A stretch of 64,000 bases of DNA from the NCBI RefSeq assembly GCF_023273895.1, contig NZ_CP096883.1, positions 4,030,001 to 4,094,000 on the forward strand, in the 5' to 3' direction. The notes below the pieces were generated by a model, which made no database searches, was not told the DNA's origin, and saw only the letters and a list, made by a program, of their open reading frames with translations. The stretch comes from Sphingobacterium sp. PCS056 (lineage in GTDB: Bacteria > Bacteroidota > Bacteroidia > Sphingobacteriales > Sphingobacteriaceae). The stretch's first letter is position 1, and every line of letters starts with the position of its first letter. This document shows, piece by piece, positions 28,910 through 37,056 of the stretch. The translations under genes and the position numbers were made by a program.

Positions 28910-29099
28910 GAACCTTTTTAAGTGACAGTTGTTTTATGAAATGAAAACTATAGCAGCTCTGCTTTTAAATAAGCAGAAAAATAAATCGACGTAGTACAGT
29001 AGAAAATCCAAATGCACCCAAAACTTTTGGATGACGAAACAAAAAAGAGGAAACGATAAGAAACATAAAAAAAGTTACTGTACATCAACACGTCAAGAT

Positions 29100-29127
29100 A
29101 AAGGGTCTAATGAGAATTAGGCCCTTT
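29100..29127. terminator. Terminator-like hairpin
   Basis: AAAGGGTCTAAT and ATTAGGCCCTTT pair with a single wobble and a GAGA-type loop; TTTTGAC follows on the plus strand. It stands alone in the 28910-29354 gap, which otherwise shows no gene, and may be left over from a lost gene on the plus strand. Confidence 0.5.
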
Positions 29128-29354
29128 TGACTTTAAAGAACCCATCTAAACTTATAGTGTCTACTTGCGATTGAAATACTGAGAATAAACAATTTGGATA
29201 ATAAGCATAAAATTAAGTCTAGTACACTTTTCCAGAAACTAAAGAATTGTAATTAATAAGTAGCATTTATATTTTGAAAACTATATCTTTAAAAACTATA
29301 GAAATTATTACATAATAAAGCGCCATTTACTAAACCAACTTTTTTGATACCTCA

Positions 29355-29696
29355 ATGAAAAAATACCTATACCTGATATTTTTAATTATATTCCTATTCA
29401 TCGCTTATAAATTTATAGCACAGAACATGCCACCAAAAAGGTTCGAATATGAAATACCTTTAATCCAATCCAGCACCTCTTCAAAAATACTGATACCTGT
29501 GACCATGAAAGATTCAACCTATCTCTTTCTTTGGGATACTTGCTCCGAGACTTCTATGATATTAAAAAATCAGGCAAAACTTAGAAATATTCCCATCGAG
29601 ATGTTAGCAAAAAAGGGAACTGTTATTTCTAAAGAAATAACAAAACAATGGGTAATCACTAATGTAAAGATAAATCACTCCGTAATTACCGCTTAA
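29355..29696 (+). pseudogene. Retropepsin-like aspartyl protease, truncated
   Basis: 113 residues: an N-terminal membrane anchor or signal (YLYLIFLIIFLFIAYKFIA) and then a beta-rich domain with LFLWDTCSETSMILKNQAK. This matches the first active-site loop of secreted retropepsin-like proteins (usually DTG-S/T), here DTCS. The protein stops after about one strand-set, where the family usually continues for 150-250 more residues. The gene is probably broken; the stop is followed by non-coding sequence. Assignment rests on the single motif and its flanks. Confidence 0.45.
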
Positions 29697-29772
29697 ATTT
29701 AAGACCTGTCAGCAACTTAAATAGGAACGTTATGATATTGAAAGCGCGTTTTATTTAAGCGTCGTATGACCA

Positions 29773-29809
29773 GGAAAAAGATCGCACCTCGCTATAGAGG
29801 AACGATCTT
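29773..29809 (-). terminator. Intrinsic terminator
   Basis: AAGATCG (29778-29784) pairs with CGATCTT (29803-29809), with CCTC/GAGG pairing inside the loop. On the minus strand the stem is followed by TTTTTCC. It ends the unit containing the MG2 gene and the amidohydrolase remnant. Confidence 0.65.
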
Positions 29810-29831
29810 ATGGAAATCAATTAATGTGTTT

Positions 29832-30002
29832 TTACGTTTGCCTCTGATTCAGGTTTTGATATACAATTCGCCCACCGTCCCAGGTTTCGAGGACCGGTAT
29901 ATTCCGTAATTTCTTATACGGATCGGTTACAGAAAATGGATCTTGCACTAAGAGTACAAAATCAGCAAATTTACCCGCGTACAACGAAGCGGTACCAAAA
30001 CC
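29832..30002 (-). pseudogene. Amidohydrolase C-terminal remnant
   Basis: 56 residues without a start codon: GFGTASLYAGKFADFVLL, VQDPFSVTDPYKKLRNIPV and LETWDGGRIVYQN. This is the typical C-terminal end of YtcJ-like metal-dependent amidohydrolases (GK-ADFVLL-DP, then GGRIVY). In-frame stops precede it, and the metal-binding barrel is absent. It lies 18 bases downstream of the MG2 gene stop. Confidence 0.7.
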
Positions 30003-30020
30003 TACTTAATAAAAACCTAA

Positions 30021-32528
30021 TCATTTATAGGCCTTGCGGTAATAAATCACCTTGCCTGATGAAGTTAGTCCCTCAACAGTTACGTAAACTCCTTTATTTT
30101 TGCTGTTGTTGTAAAAAGTGAATGCTTTGTTTTTTGTTCCCTCTTCAAAGTCAAAATATGGATCCCAATATAAAGTGACACGATTATCTGAATTAGAACT
30201 TAAACGTTCCTTTGCCGTAGTGTAAACTTTATTGGTAAATTCTGTTATAGGCATATAACCCATAATTTTTTCGTAATACTCAGATTTGCCGATATCGCGA
30301 TCGACTTCAGCAGGAGAATATTCAAAAACAAGAAGTACATTTGTCCCAGTAAACTCAGCTGAACTATAGGTCTTATAAAACTTTAAATAAGGATAGTTGG
30401 AAACATCTTCATCTAAAAAAGAGATATTTGAACCTTTTTGTTCCTCTACCACCCTTGCTACTCCTACATTTTGCAACGGATTTTCCGCTACTGTTTTGTT
30501 CATAGCTTTAGGATCGATTACCATCTTACCATTTAATAGATATTTTATTGTAGAACTATTTTGCAAGTTTCGATCTACATAGTCACGCAGAGACTGACTT
30601 CGTTTGATAACAACACTATCCATAAGAGGCAGCAGGATGACATCGGGTTCATGTACAGTATGTGGCTCTACAGTCTGAAAACGTCTTTGCAAACGGTCTA
30701 TTTCTCTCTGTTTTCTAGTACTGGTCACTTCCGCTGTTTGAAGAATACGGTTACCGCGGGCATCCCGCAAATAATCATCACGTTCTACATCTTGATTACC
30801 GGAAAGAAGTTTTGATCTTTCACTTAATAAACTTTGTGGATAATAGATCGGTTTTAAAAACTGCTTTTTATCATAAAACTGATATTTCACTTTAAATGGG
30901 GTAAACTTCAAGATTCGATAGACTTGAACAAATTTGGTGTCCAGCGAATCGAATACAATCAAATTGGGCACCGTAAATTGGCCATTTTTATCAAATATTA
31001 CTTCTGTATACTGCATGCGATCGGAACGTTCATCCTGGTAGCCGAAAGAAGCTCCGCGAGCCGGTATATTTCCTTTCTTACCCTTCTTTATTTCATTCTG
31101 ATATTCTTCATAAAACTTAGTGAACGATTTCTTTTCTAAATTAATTTGCCCCTTGATGGTCAAGATAGGATCTATAATCATGGAATCAGCAGTAGGACAA
31201 TAAGTATAATTCCATTTGTGAGCCTGAATAAATAAATCTTTTTGTTTTGCGCCTTCCCAATAAGTTTGGGGATTACGGAGTTCGTCCTGGCTTAATGGTT
31301 GAAAATAGAGATCCGTTAATATACTTTGAGTCGTGTCAACTGGAATTGCAATATCTGTAACAGATACAGACAGTTTTGCAATTCCCTCACCATCGGGAAG
31401 TTGAACATTAATCTTTCCTTCAGATTTATCTGTGAATTCCCCCATAAAAGTAACTTGAGGTGTTAAAAAAACTCTTTCCTGTTCGAGCAACATGCTGCGT
31501 CTTGATAAAACCTTTTGCTGGGTATCGAATAGCGATGCTTGTAGGATACCCATTTCAATATCTCTTTTTTGTAGGGGAATATTAATCTTTTTTCCACTCT
31601 TTAAAGTCAACTCCTGATCGAATAATTTGCGCTTTCCTATACCAACACTGACAAACACATTTTCAGATTCTTTAGTTGTTTGCAACTGCACGAGAACGAT
31701 TGAATCCTGATCCACCAAGTTAATTTTGCTCCCAAATACCGCCTTAGGCAATATGTTTTTTTGCTTATTACCATCAGTAGCTGTCCATTCTATAGTGTAA
31801 TCACGGTCAGCCTCTGCTGTTAACTCAACAGCAGCCAATCCAACAGAATCGGTCTGAAATTGTTCCAACACTTTACCTCTGTCATCCACTAATTTTCCGT
31901 CAGCCTTGCCAGGGTATCCGTCACCATCTAAAACTTGAAGGATGATTTTATTTTCCACTCCACTCAACAATACTCCTCCTTCAGGAATGATATTCAACAC
32001 GTATCCCTGATTAAATATTGGTTTTCCTTGAGGCTCCATTCCTCCATCTGCTTTAGCGATCTGTAATATATGCAGTCGCTTAAAATAGGGTTTGCTATCT
32101 GCACATGAATCTAAGACCGTATTGGCATTGATATAAATCTCGGTTGCCGCATAGTTAGAAGGAATTCGGAAATGGCTTGCTGTAACTCCATTATTGATAA
32201 ATGCAACTGCTTGTAACAATTCCTTTCCTTGTGTGTCGATTAACTTCATATACATATTATGAAGATTGTTAGCAAATAGTCCTTCGCTCAAAAAATAACC
32301 TTTAAACCATACTGTATCGCCTGGAAAATAATAGTCTCGATCAGTATGCAGGTACATATTGCTTGATTGCGATATACCAACTTTAGGAATTGCAATAAGC
32401 AATAATGACGTAAGTAAAAAGGATTGATAATCAAATCTTTTTCTCAAGCCGATTTTTCTAAAAAAACGAAAAGCGTTTGTTGAAAAAACATTTACCTTTT
32501 TTAATTTTAATGCTGATGGAATACCCAT
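30021..32528 (-). CDS. MG2-type (macroglobulin-like) secreted surface protein, paralogue 2
   Basis: 835 residues. After a basic N-terminal stretch comes a signal segment (SFLLTSLLLIAIPKVGISQ, about residues 36-54), then MYLHTDRDYYFPGDTVWFKGY, the same MG2 signature as in the protein at 9942-12260. Shared features continue to the end: PEGGVLLSGVENKI versus PVGGSFIAGVENEL, SPAEVDRDIGK, TLYWDPYFDF and FTFYNNSKNKG. No thioester motif. The proteins are clear paralogues and flank the peptide region. A candidate promoter and a LacI-type palindrome lie upstream. Function unknown; export to periplasm or surface inferred. Confidence 0.75.
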   Translation of the reverse strand: MGIPSALKLKKVNVFSTNAFRFFRKIGLRKRFDYQSFLLTSLLLIAIPKVGISQSSNMYLHTDRDYYFPGDTVWFKGYFLSEGLFANNLHNMYMKLIDTQGKELLQAVAFINNGVTASHFRIPSNYAATEIYINANTVLDSCADSKPYFKRLHILQIAKADGGMEPQGKPIFNQGYVLNIIPEGGVLLSGVENKIILQVLDGDGYPGKADGKLVDDRGKVLEQFQTDSVGLAAVELTAEADRDYTIEWTATDGNKQKNILPKAVFGSKINLVDQDSIVLVQLQTTKESENVFVSVGIGKRKLFDQELTLKSGKKINIPLQKRDIEMGILQASLFDTQQKVLSRRSMLLEQERVFLTPQVTFMGEFTDKSEGKINVQLPDGEGIAKLSVSVTDIAIPVDTTQSILTDLYFQPLSQDELRNPQTYWEGAKQKDLFIQAHKWNYTYCPTADSMIIDPILTIKGQINLEKKSFTKFYEEYQNEIKKGKKGNIPARGASFGYQDERSDRMQYTEVIFDKNGQFTVPNLIVFDSLDTKFVQVYRILKFTPFKVKYQFYDKKQFLKPIYYPQSLLSERSKLLSGNQDVERDDYLRDARGNRILQTAEVTSTRKQREIDRLQRRFQTVEPHTVHEPDVILLPLMDSVVIKRSQSLRDYVDRNLQNSSTIKYLLNGKMVIDPKAMNKTVAENPLQNVGVARVVEEQKGSNISFLDEDVSNYPYLKFYKTYSSAEFTGTNVLLVFEYSPAEVDRDIGKSEYYEKIMGYMPITEFTNKVYTTAKERLSSNSDNRVTLYWDPYFDFEEGTKNKAFTFYNNSKNKGVYVTVEGLTSSGKVIYYRKAYK

Positions 32529-32673
32529 ATATCAATAATATTTAATAAAAATTATACATTTCACCCTGACGAGCGCAATACTTGAAAAAAGAAAATCCAT
32601 TATGGACTTTTTAGGTTTATTTACAAGCTACTTAAATCATGGGTGACACAATTCACAATAACTCACACAATTA

Positions 32674-32703
32674 CAAATGAAGTTAAATAAATAATGTATC
32701 AAA
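32674..32703 (-). promoter_or_regulatory. Candidate promoter of the MG2 gene
   Basis: On the minus strand TTTG (32700-32703) and TTCATTTG (32674-32681, one mismatch to TAnnTTTG) are spaced 18 bases apart, close to the Bacteroidota -33/-7 layout. The start codon is about 145 bases downstream, leaving a long leader. Confidence 0.35.
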
Positions 32704-32719
32704 AAAATAATTATTTTAA

Positions 32720-32734
32720 ATCAATCGATTGCGC
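32720..32734. promoter_or_regulatory. LacI-type palindrome copy 2
   Basis: ATCAATCGATTGCGC, identical over 15 bases to 25344-25358, lies just upstream of the candidate -33 box of the MG2 gene. The symmetric core is CAATCGATTG. The position suits an activator or repressor site. Confidence 0.45.
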
Positions 32735-32826
32735 AATTTTATCGCACAATTAAATGAAAACAGAGACTAATGAGGTTAAGGGAAAATATAAGAAAAATAC
32801 AATATCACTCCCCAATGCGGAAATGA

Positions 32827-33203
32827 CCAAATGATCGTCCGATCATACAAGAACTAATCTTTCATTCTGATCGCGGAGTACAATACGCATGCGATGAATT
32901 CAAATGTCTATTGGATAGAAACCCGATGATAATTAGAAGTATGAGCAGAAAAGGAAATTGCTGGAATAATAGTGTTGCAGAAAGCTTTTTTAAAACGTTG
33001 AAAACCGAGTGTGTATACCAATATAGATTTACTGATAAAGAGCAGGCCGCACTTATAGTTTTTGAATATATAGAGAGACTTGGTATAACTGCAAAAGATT
33101 ACATTCTGCGCTGGGATACATGTCCCCAGAAGAATTTGGAAGAAAATTAATGAAACGAAAGATTGCAGCTTAACTAAATGTTCACTTTATTGTTGCAACT
33201 CCA
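32827..33203 (+). mobile_element. IS3-family insertion sequence fragment (3' part of orfB)
   Basis: Codons from 32827 read ELIFHSDRGVQYACDEFKC, then SMSRKGNCWNNSVAESFFK: the second aspartate (HSDRG) and the glutamate region of the DDE transposase. Near 33080 the frame slips, and the remainder is found in a different frame as WYNCKRLHSALGYMSPEEF, ending with TAA at 33171-33173. The first two thirds of the transposase are gone. The right end is probably the TTGTTGCAACTCCA segment ending about 33203, since a foreign coding sequence begins directly after it. Not functional. Confidence 0.8.
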
Positions 33204-33273
33204 ATAACGTCTGACCATAGGATTGCCCCAATAGCATCAAGGAAACCGTTATTAAAATTGATAGCTTTTTCAT
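33204..33273 (-). pseudogene. 5' fragment of a secreted protein gene cut by the IS3 end
   Basis: From ATG at 33271-33273 the minus strand encodes a perfect signal peptide, MKKLSILITVSLMLLGQSYG then QT, and runs straight into the IS3 end (TTGGAGTTGCAAC). No continuation is found next to it. It could be the missing 5' end of the amidohydrolase remnant at 29832-30002, which lies on the same strand beyond the MG2 gene; this is an inference. Confidence 0.55.
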
Positions 33274-33312
33274 TATTTTATTTTTCTAATTATGAAGATC
33301 AACCTTCACAGG

Positions 33313-33792
33313 CTATTGTTCCTCCAGTTCAAAATAGATGTTCTTTATAGTACCTGTAACATTGAATCTATCAATATCCTCGGTTATTCTTCCTATCCTG
33401 ACTAAGTCTCGGGATCCTGAATAACTGCCATAAAAAATAGCAATATTACCCCACGGAGCATATACATTTATATCTCCAATCTTAGGATCGCTGACAGCTT
33501 TTCGTTCTTTTGTAGATAATTTTTTCGGTGGGTAGAATATCTTTTCTTTACCAGCGAAGTCCTCCATATCAACAGTTAAAGGGAGTTGGGCAATGAAATC
33601 TCTTGTAGTAGGATTTTCATACAAAATTGCCGTTAGCACCTTATCTCCCATAGTTATTTTCAATTTCATAACTTTTTTGTTTGCTATAGTATCCCTTTGT
33701 ATTTCATTTTTAACCCTATTTTCCGATGGCATACAGGCACTGCTCTGTAAGCTGGTAAAAAGGAATAGCAACATATAAATCATCCTTTCCAT
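33313..33792 (-). CDS. Cyclophilin-like fold protein, secreted
   Basis: About 159 residues. A short signal sequence (MIYMLLFLFTSLQSSAC) with a weak lipobox is followed by the domain KLKITMGDKVLTAILYEN, FIAQLPLTVDMEDFAG, IGDINVYAPWGNIAIFYG and LVRIGRI, the pattern of small bacterial cyclophilin-like fold proteins. Prolyl isomerase activity is not established for this subgroup. The ATG at 33790-33792 lies two bases after the acetyltransferase stop, so the two are one operon; the GTG one codon upstream is also possible. Confidence 0.75.
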   Translation of the reverse strand: MERMIYMLLFLFTSLQSSACMPSENRVKNEIQRDTIANKKVMKLKITMGDKVLTAILYENPTTRDFIAQLPLTVDMEDFAGKEKIFYPPKKLSTKERKAVSDPKIGDINVYAPWGNIAIFYGSYSGSRDLVRIGRITEDIDRFNVTGTIKNIYFELEEQ

Positions 33793-33794
33793 CA

Positions 33795-34358
33795 CTATTC
33801 AATGTGCTTAAGCATTTTCGCTGGGATCCCCCCGAAAACGCAATTGTCGGGTACATCTTTTGAAACAACTGCACCTGCCGCGACAACAGCATTTTCGCCA
33901 ATGGTCACGCCTGCCAGTATAGTCGCATTTGCTCCAATCCATGCATTTCTTTTAATGTGAATGTGGCCAGGAACCAGCGATTGTCTATCTTTAGCATCTA
34001 TCGGATGACCTTCCGACAGCAAACTGACTTTGGGTGCGATCTGCACATTGTCTTCTATCGTGATACCGCCCAGATCCAAGAAAACGCAGTCAAAATTGAT
34101 AAAAACATTTTTACCGATCTTGGTATTTTTCCCATAGTTGATATACAAGGGTGTAAAAACCGCCGTATTTTCATCAATTTCTGTTGCGGTAATCTGCGAT
34201 AACAAATTACGTACTTCGGCAGGATCATCGGCACTGTTCATTTGGAGAAGCAACTTTTTTGTAGCAAAGGAAGCTTCCCTCAATTTATATGCTTCGGGAT
34301 CACCTGCTGGTACAGTTTCACCATTTCGCAAGCGTTCAAAAATATCAACTGTTTGCAT
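33795..34358 (-). CDS. Sugar O-acetyltransferase (maltose/galactoside acetyltransferase family)
   Basis: 187 residues, typical for the family. N-terminal Mac domain (DIFERLRNGETVPAGDPE), then left-handed beta-helix hexapeptide repeats with the catalytic histidine in LLSEGHPID, and the closing WIGANATILAGVTIGENA and GGIPAKMLKHI. Uses acetyl-CoA to acetylate sugars; the substrate is unknown. It is separated from the AraC gene upstream by a terminator, so it likely has its own promoter. Confidence 0.92.
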   Translation of the reverse strand: MQTVDIFERLRNGETVPAGDPEAYKLREASFATKKLLLQMNSADDPAEVRNLLSQITATEIDENTAVFTPLYINYGKNTKIGKNVFINFDCVFLDLGGITIEDNVQIAPKVSLLSEGHPIDAKDRQSLVPGHIHIKRNAWIGANATILAGVTIGENAVVAAGAVVSKDVPDNCVFGGIPAKMLKHIE

Positions 34359-34391
34359 TATCTCTCCTTTATTTACAATACAAAATTAAAG

Positions 34392-34421
34392 CAAAAACCT
34401 CACAACAGCATTGTTGTGAGG
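34392..34421 (-). terminator. Intrinsic terminator of the AraC gene
   Basis: CCTCACAACA and TGTTGTGAGG pair perfectly over 10 bases with a 4-base loop, followed on the minus strand by TTTTTGC. It lies 30 bases after the AraC stop. Confidence 0.85.
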
Positions 34422-34450
34422 CTCAATTATCTTTTCTCTAAAGCTCAATT

Positions 34451-35272
34451 TTAAGCTTCTGTAGGCGGTACGCCATATTGCTTTTTAAATGCCGTAGAAA
34501 AATGTGAGGGATTTTTAAAGCCCACTTCCACATAAACTTCCTGTACTTTTTTGCCCTCTTCTTTCAGTTTGACGTAGGCCACTTCCAGCCGTTTTTTGAT
34601 CAACCATTTTTGAGGGCTAAGGTTACTGACTTTTTGAAAATCCCTTTTAAATGTTGCCAAACTGCGTCCCGTATAGGCTGCAATCTGCTCCATCGTGAGG
34701 TCATCCATATAATGATCGTTCAGAAACTCCAGGATATCGATCTTCCAAGGGTCAGTAAAATCAAATAATATAGGATAAAAAATATCCGAATTATTCAACA
34801 GCGCATAAATACCTTCCAGCAATTTCAGATGGGTAACACCATCAGTCGGTTTTATATTTTCATCGAAATAAGGTGTGAGCGATTGAAACAGACTCGTTAT
34901 AGCAGGACTCGGTTCAATCTTGAAAACATTTTTATCAGAAATCACGACTCTTTTAGGCAGGTATGCCTTATCAAACTTATTGTAAAACTCGCGCAATATG
35001 CTCCGGTTAAATGTCAAAGAAATTCCTTTATATAATTCATTTCCTTTGCTATTTTTGTACATTGTCAATCGGTGGTTCCGCCTTACAAATGCACATTCGC
35101 CAGCTTTTATTATACTTCTTTTATTTCCGTCCACTATAATCTGCTCGCCCGAATACAGGTACACCAACACATGCTCAGGTGCTGCATGAATACATTTTTC
35201 ACTAAAATCTGTAAAACAAGAAAGGAAAATACCCGAATAGCTTATTGTCTTTAATGTATCAGTCTGTTTCAT
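34451..35272 (-). CDS. AraC-family transcriptional regulator
   Basis: 273 residues: an N-terminal cupin-like sensing domain (VLVYLYSGEQIIVDGNK, SIIKAGECAFVRRNHRL) and a C-terminal AraC domain with two HTH units, MEQIAAYTGRSLATFKRDFQK (residues about 195-215) and VQEVYVEVGFKNPSHFSTAFK, ending KQYGVPP. Probable target is itself or the adjacent acetyltransferase/cyclophilin operon. The effector is unknown. Confidence 0.9.
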   Translation of the reverse strand: MKQTDTLKTISYSGIFLSCFTDFSEKCIHAAPEHVLVYLYSGEQIIVDGNKRSIIKAGECAFVRRNHRLTMYKNSKGNELYKGISLTFNRSILREFYNKFDKAYLPKRVVISDKNVFKIEPSPAITSLFQSLTPYFDENIKPTDGVTHLKLLEGIYALLNNSDIFYPILFDFTDPWKIDILEFLNDHYMDDLTMEQIAAYTGRSLATFKRDFQKVSNLSPQKWLIKKRLEVAYVKLKEEGKKVQEVYVEVGFKNPSHFSTAFKKQYGVPPTEA

Positions 35273-35309
35273 GGTTGACAGTTTATATTAAATGTTCATT
35301 AAATAAAGA

Positions 35310-35317
35310 CAAAGTTA
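35310..35317 (-). promoter_or_regulatory. Candidate -7 box of the AraC gene
   Basis: TAACTTTG on the minus strand matches TAnnTTTG exactly and lies 37 bases before the ATG. No TTTG is seen at the -33 distance. Confidence 0.45.
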
Positions 35318-35353
35318 CACATTCTAAATCATGGGAATATTTCTGTACGGCTC

Positions 35354-35592
35354 AAAGTTGCTACAGCAGGAGACTTGCAAGTAGAGCAATTGACAGGCAA
35401 AGAATTAGTTTTTGTTCTGAAAAAACTTTACAGATGGTGTAATCACAAGAATTGAAGCGGAGCCTTATTGTATGTACTCCATTTTTACTCCAGCTAGGAT
35501 TGGACTTTTCTAATTTAATGTTCTCAAAAATGTACTATCATCCAGTAGAAAAGAGAGTAATATTTGTACCAAAACACGATGCTTACAAATAG
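35354..35592 (+). pseudogene. Unrecognised protein remnant with frameshifts
   Basis: Codon-like sequence in successive frames: KVATAGDLQVEQLTGKELVF, then (frame change near 35438) DGVITRIEAEPYCMYSIF, then (near 35508) SNLMFSKMYYHPVEKRVI ending FVPKHDAYK and a TAG at 35590-35592. Joined, these read as one C-terminal tail of a larger protein. It looks like the beta-sheet tail that follows serine hydrolase or beta-lactamase-like domains, but I cannot assign it. Confidence 0.35.
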
Positions 35593-35656
35593 GAGAATTT
35601 ACATCTTTTCTGGAATTTAATGAATGAAACACAAAACAATAACATTTATAATAAAG

Positions 35657-35685
35657 GGGGTTAGTTTGGAGCTAACCCCTTTTAT
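35657..35685. terminator. Bidirectional terminator
   Basis: GGGGTTAG (35657-35664) pairs with CTAACCCC (35672-35679), followed by TTTTATT on the plus strand and by TTTATTAT on the minus strand. It ends the minus-strand phage-like module. Confidence 0.75.
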
Positions 35686-35733
35686 TGCGAAGCATTGATG
35701 GAGAGCCCGATCTTTTAATAATGCGAAAGACAA

Positions 35734-35907
35734 TTAGTCGCTTTTACGTCGCCGTACTCTCCCCAGGAGCCTACTGGTCAGATAGCTCACGGCCGTACCG
35801 ACCACGGCCATAAGTGCCGTTTGCAAGAGGTCACTAAAAGAAAAGCTCGCGTAGATGGAACACAGCGTGCCACCGAGCGTACCGATCCGGATATCATTCC
35901 CTTTCAT
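35734..35907 (-). CDS. Small membrane protein, holin-like (phage-type module)
   Basis: 57 residues from ATG at 35905-35907: KGNDIRIGTLGGTLCSIYA, FSFSDLLQTALMAVVGTAV and a basic tail LLGRVRRRKSD. The pattern (short N-terminal loop, one or two membrane segments, basic end) is common to small holin-like proteins in Bacteroidota prophage remnants. A strong AGGAGG lies 7 bases before the ATG, which decides this start over the longer frame to 35985. It overlaps the end of the preceding gene by 14 bases. Confidence 0.6.
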   Translation of the reverse strand: MKGNDIRIGTLGGTLCSIYASFSFSDLLQTALMAVVGTAVSYLTSRLLGRVRRRKSD

Positions 35908-36118
35908 CGGAAACCTCCTTTTCTTTCTGCTGCACAATAGACTCATCCGGCGGAGACTCCTCCTCTCCTTTTTTGTCCGGATCATCCAGTACCGTCTCCA
36001 CTATACCAAGACCCAGTGCGATATATTTGATGATATGCAATGCCTTTCCTGGCAATTTAACAGGTGCTAGCAGGATCACCTGCAAGACCTGACCGATTTT
36101 ATTGATTATTTTTTTCAT
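35894..36118 (-). CDS. Small protein of the phage-like module, unknown function
   Basis: 74 residues, MKKIINKIGQVLQVILLAP followed by an amphipathic stretch (ALHIIKYIALGLGIVETVL) and a charged, Glu/Lys-rich tail (DDPDKKGEEESPPDES, ending SDERE). Overlaps the holin-like gene downstream. Such short amphipathic proteins occur beside holin-like and DUF5675 genes in Bacteroidota; no function is known. Confidence 0.6.
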   Translation of the reverse strand: MKKIINKIGQVLQVILLAPVKLPGKALHIIKYIALGLGIVETVLDDPDKKGEEESPPDESIVQQKEKEVSDERE

Positions 36119-36135
36119 TTTGTTTAATGTTAGAG

Positions 36136-36286
36136 GGTTATGAGGTTAGAAGGTTAACAAATTATGCGGTTAGAAGGTGAGTCAGTTAGAAGGTTAGAAA
36201 ATGTTACTCTGTCACTAGTTACTCTGTTACTCTGTCACTAGTTACTTTGTTACTCTGTCACTAGTTACTCTGTCACCTGTTAATCC
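36136..36286 (+). repeat. Degenerate tandem repeats, two unit types
   Basis: 36136-36199 holds several copies of a GGTTAGAAGGTTA-like unit, and 36203-36286 several imperfect copies of GTTACTCTGTCACTA. Units follow each other without spacers. The array lies in the gap 36119-36523, which holds no gene. Confidence 0.7.
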
Positions 36287-36464
36287 ATCACTATACCAAT
36301 CCCCAAAAGCTGCAGGCTTATCCAATAGGCCTTGTATTACGACTGCGTAATTACACTGATGAAGAGGCGTTAAAAATGAATTTATGTTTGAGTGAAACGA
36401 GTTCAAATTCATTTAGCCAATTCAAGGTGAAATAGCATAAAGGAATACAGCCTTGAGTTTTTTG

Positions 36465-36494
36465 TTTACTTTTTGTGTCAAGACAAAAAGTAAA
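36465..36494. repeat. REP-like hairpin
   Basis: TTTACTTTTTGT and ACAAAAAGTAAA pair over 12 bases with a GTCAAG loop, inside a CCTTGAGTTTTTTG...AAAAGCCTGTCGCGG context. I recall similar TTTTTGTGTCAAGACAAAAAG hairpins scattered through Sphingobacteriaceae intergenic regions, so this is likely one copy of a genome-wide repeat. Confidence 0.5.
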
Positions 36495-36523
36495 AGCCTG
36501 TCGCGGCTAGAGCGACAACTCCG

Positions 36524-36928
36524 TTACTTAATATGTAAAAACACTTCCTGATCCATATCCCAAAGTGAATAAACCAGAGACTTCAATTTTGCGAGAGCCT
36601 TTTTACTTTCCGCACCGCAACCTTCAGCTGTTAATTTTGTCACAGGAGCGATACAGCCCAAAAGTTCTTTCTGCGCATCATTGGCAGCATGGATCAAGAT
36701 TGCTTCCCTTCCCAAGACCGCAGGAATACCGATCTGTTCCCCATGTCGGGTATATGTTCTTTTTTCCAGTTTATAAGTACCTACTGGAATACAACTGAGC
36801 CGACGCAGATTATTGCGCCAGGGCAGTTCAATCGTATGGCATACCAGCTCACCATCATAGGTCAGGGCGCCATTTGTACCTTGTGCTCCATAAGTCCGTT
36901 GGAGATGCAAGATTTGTTTAGTTGACAT
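36524..36928 (-). CDS. DUF5675 family protein
   Basis: 134 residues: QILHLQRTYGAQGTNGALTY, CHTIELPWRNNLRRLSCIP, VGTYKLEKRTYTRHG, ILIHAANDAQKELLGCIAP and ESKKALAKL. This matches the DUF5675 pattern (ELPW-N-SCIP-G-Y, then HAGN-D-GCI). The family is found near phage and type VI-like genes and its activity is unknown. It belongs to the minus-strand phage-like module but is separated from the small membrane proteins by the repeat gap. Confidence 0.8.
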   Translation of the reverse strand: MSTKQILHLQRTYGAQGTNGALTYDGELVCHTIELPWRNNLRRLSCIPVGTYKLEKRTYTRHGEQIGIPAVLGREAILIHAANDAQKELLGCIAPVTKLTAEGCGAESKKALAKLKSLVYSLWDMDQEVFLHIK

Positions 36929-37056
36929 GTTCTATACTTCATCGTTATCATTAAATAGACAATTTGTTCTGATCAGAAGGAATATATCGGGAGGCAGCGG
37001 TTAGTAAAAACCCACCTGCCTCCCGAAAATATCCTTCACGACATCATCACCTTAGA

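Noticed and set aside
36203..36286. CRISPR-like array
   Set aside because: Units are contiguous and imperfect with no unique spacers, and no cas genes are present.
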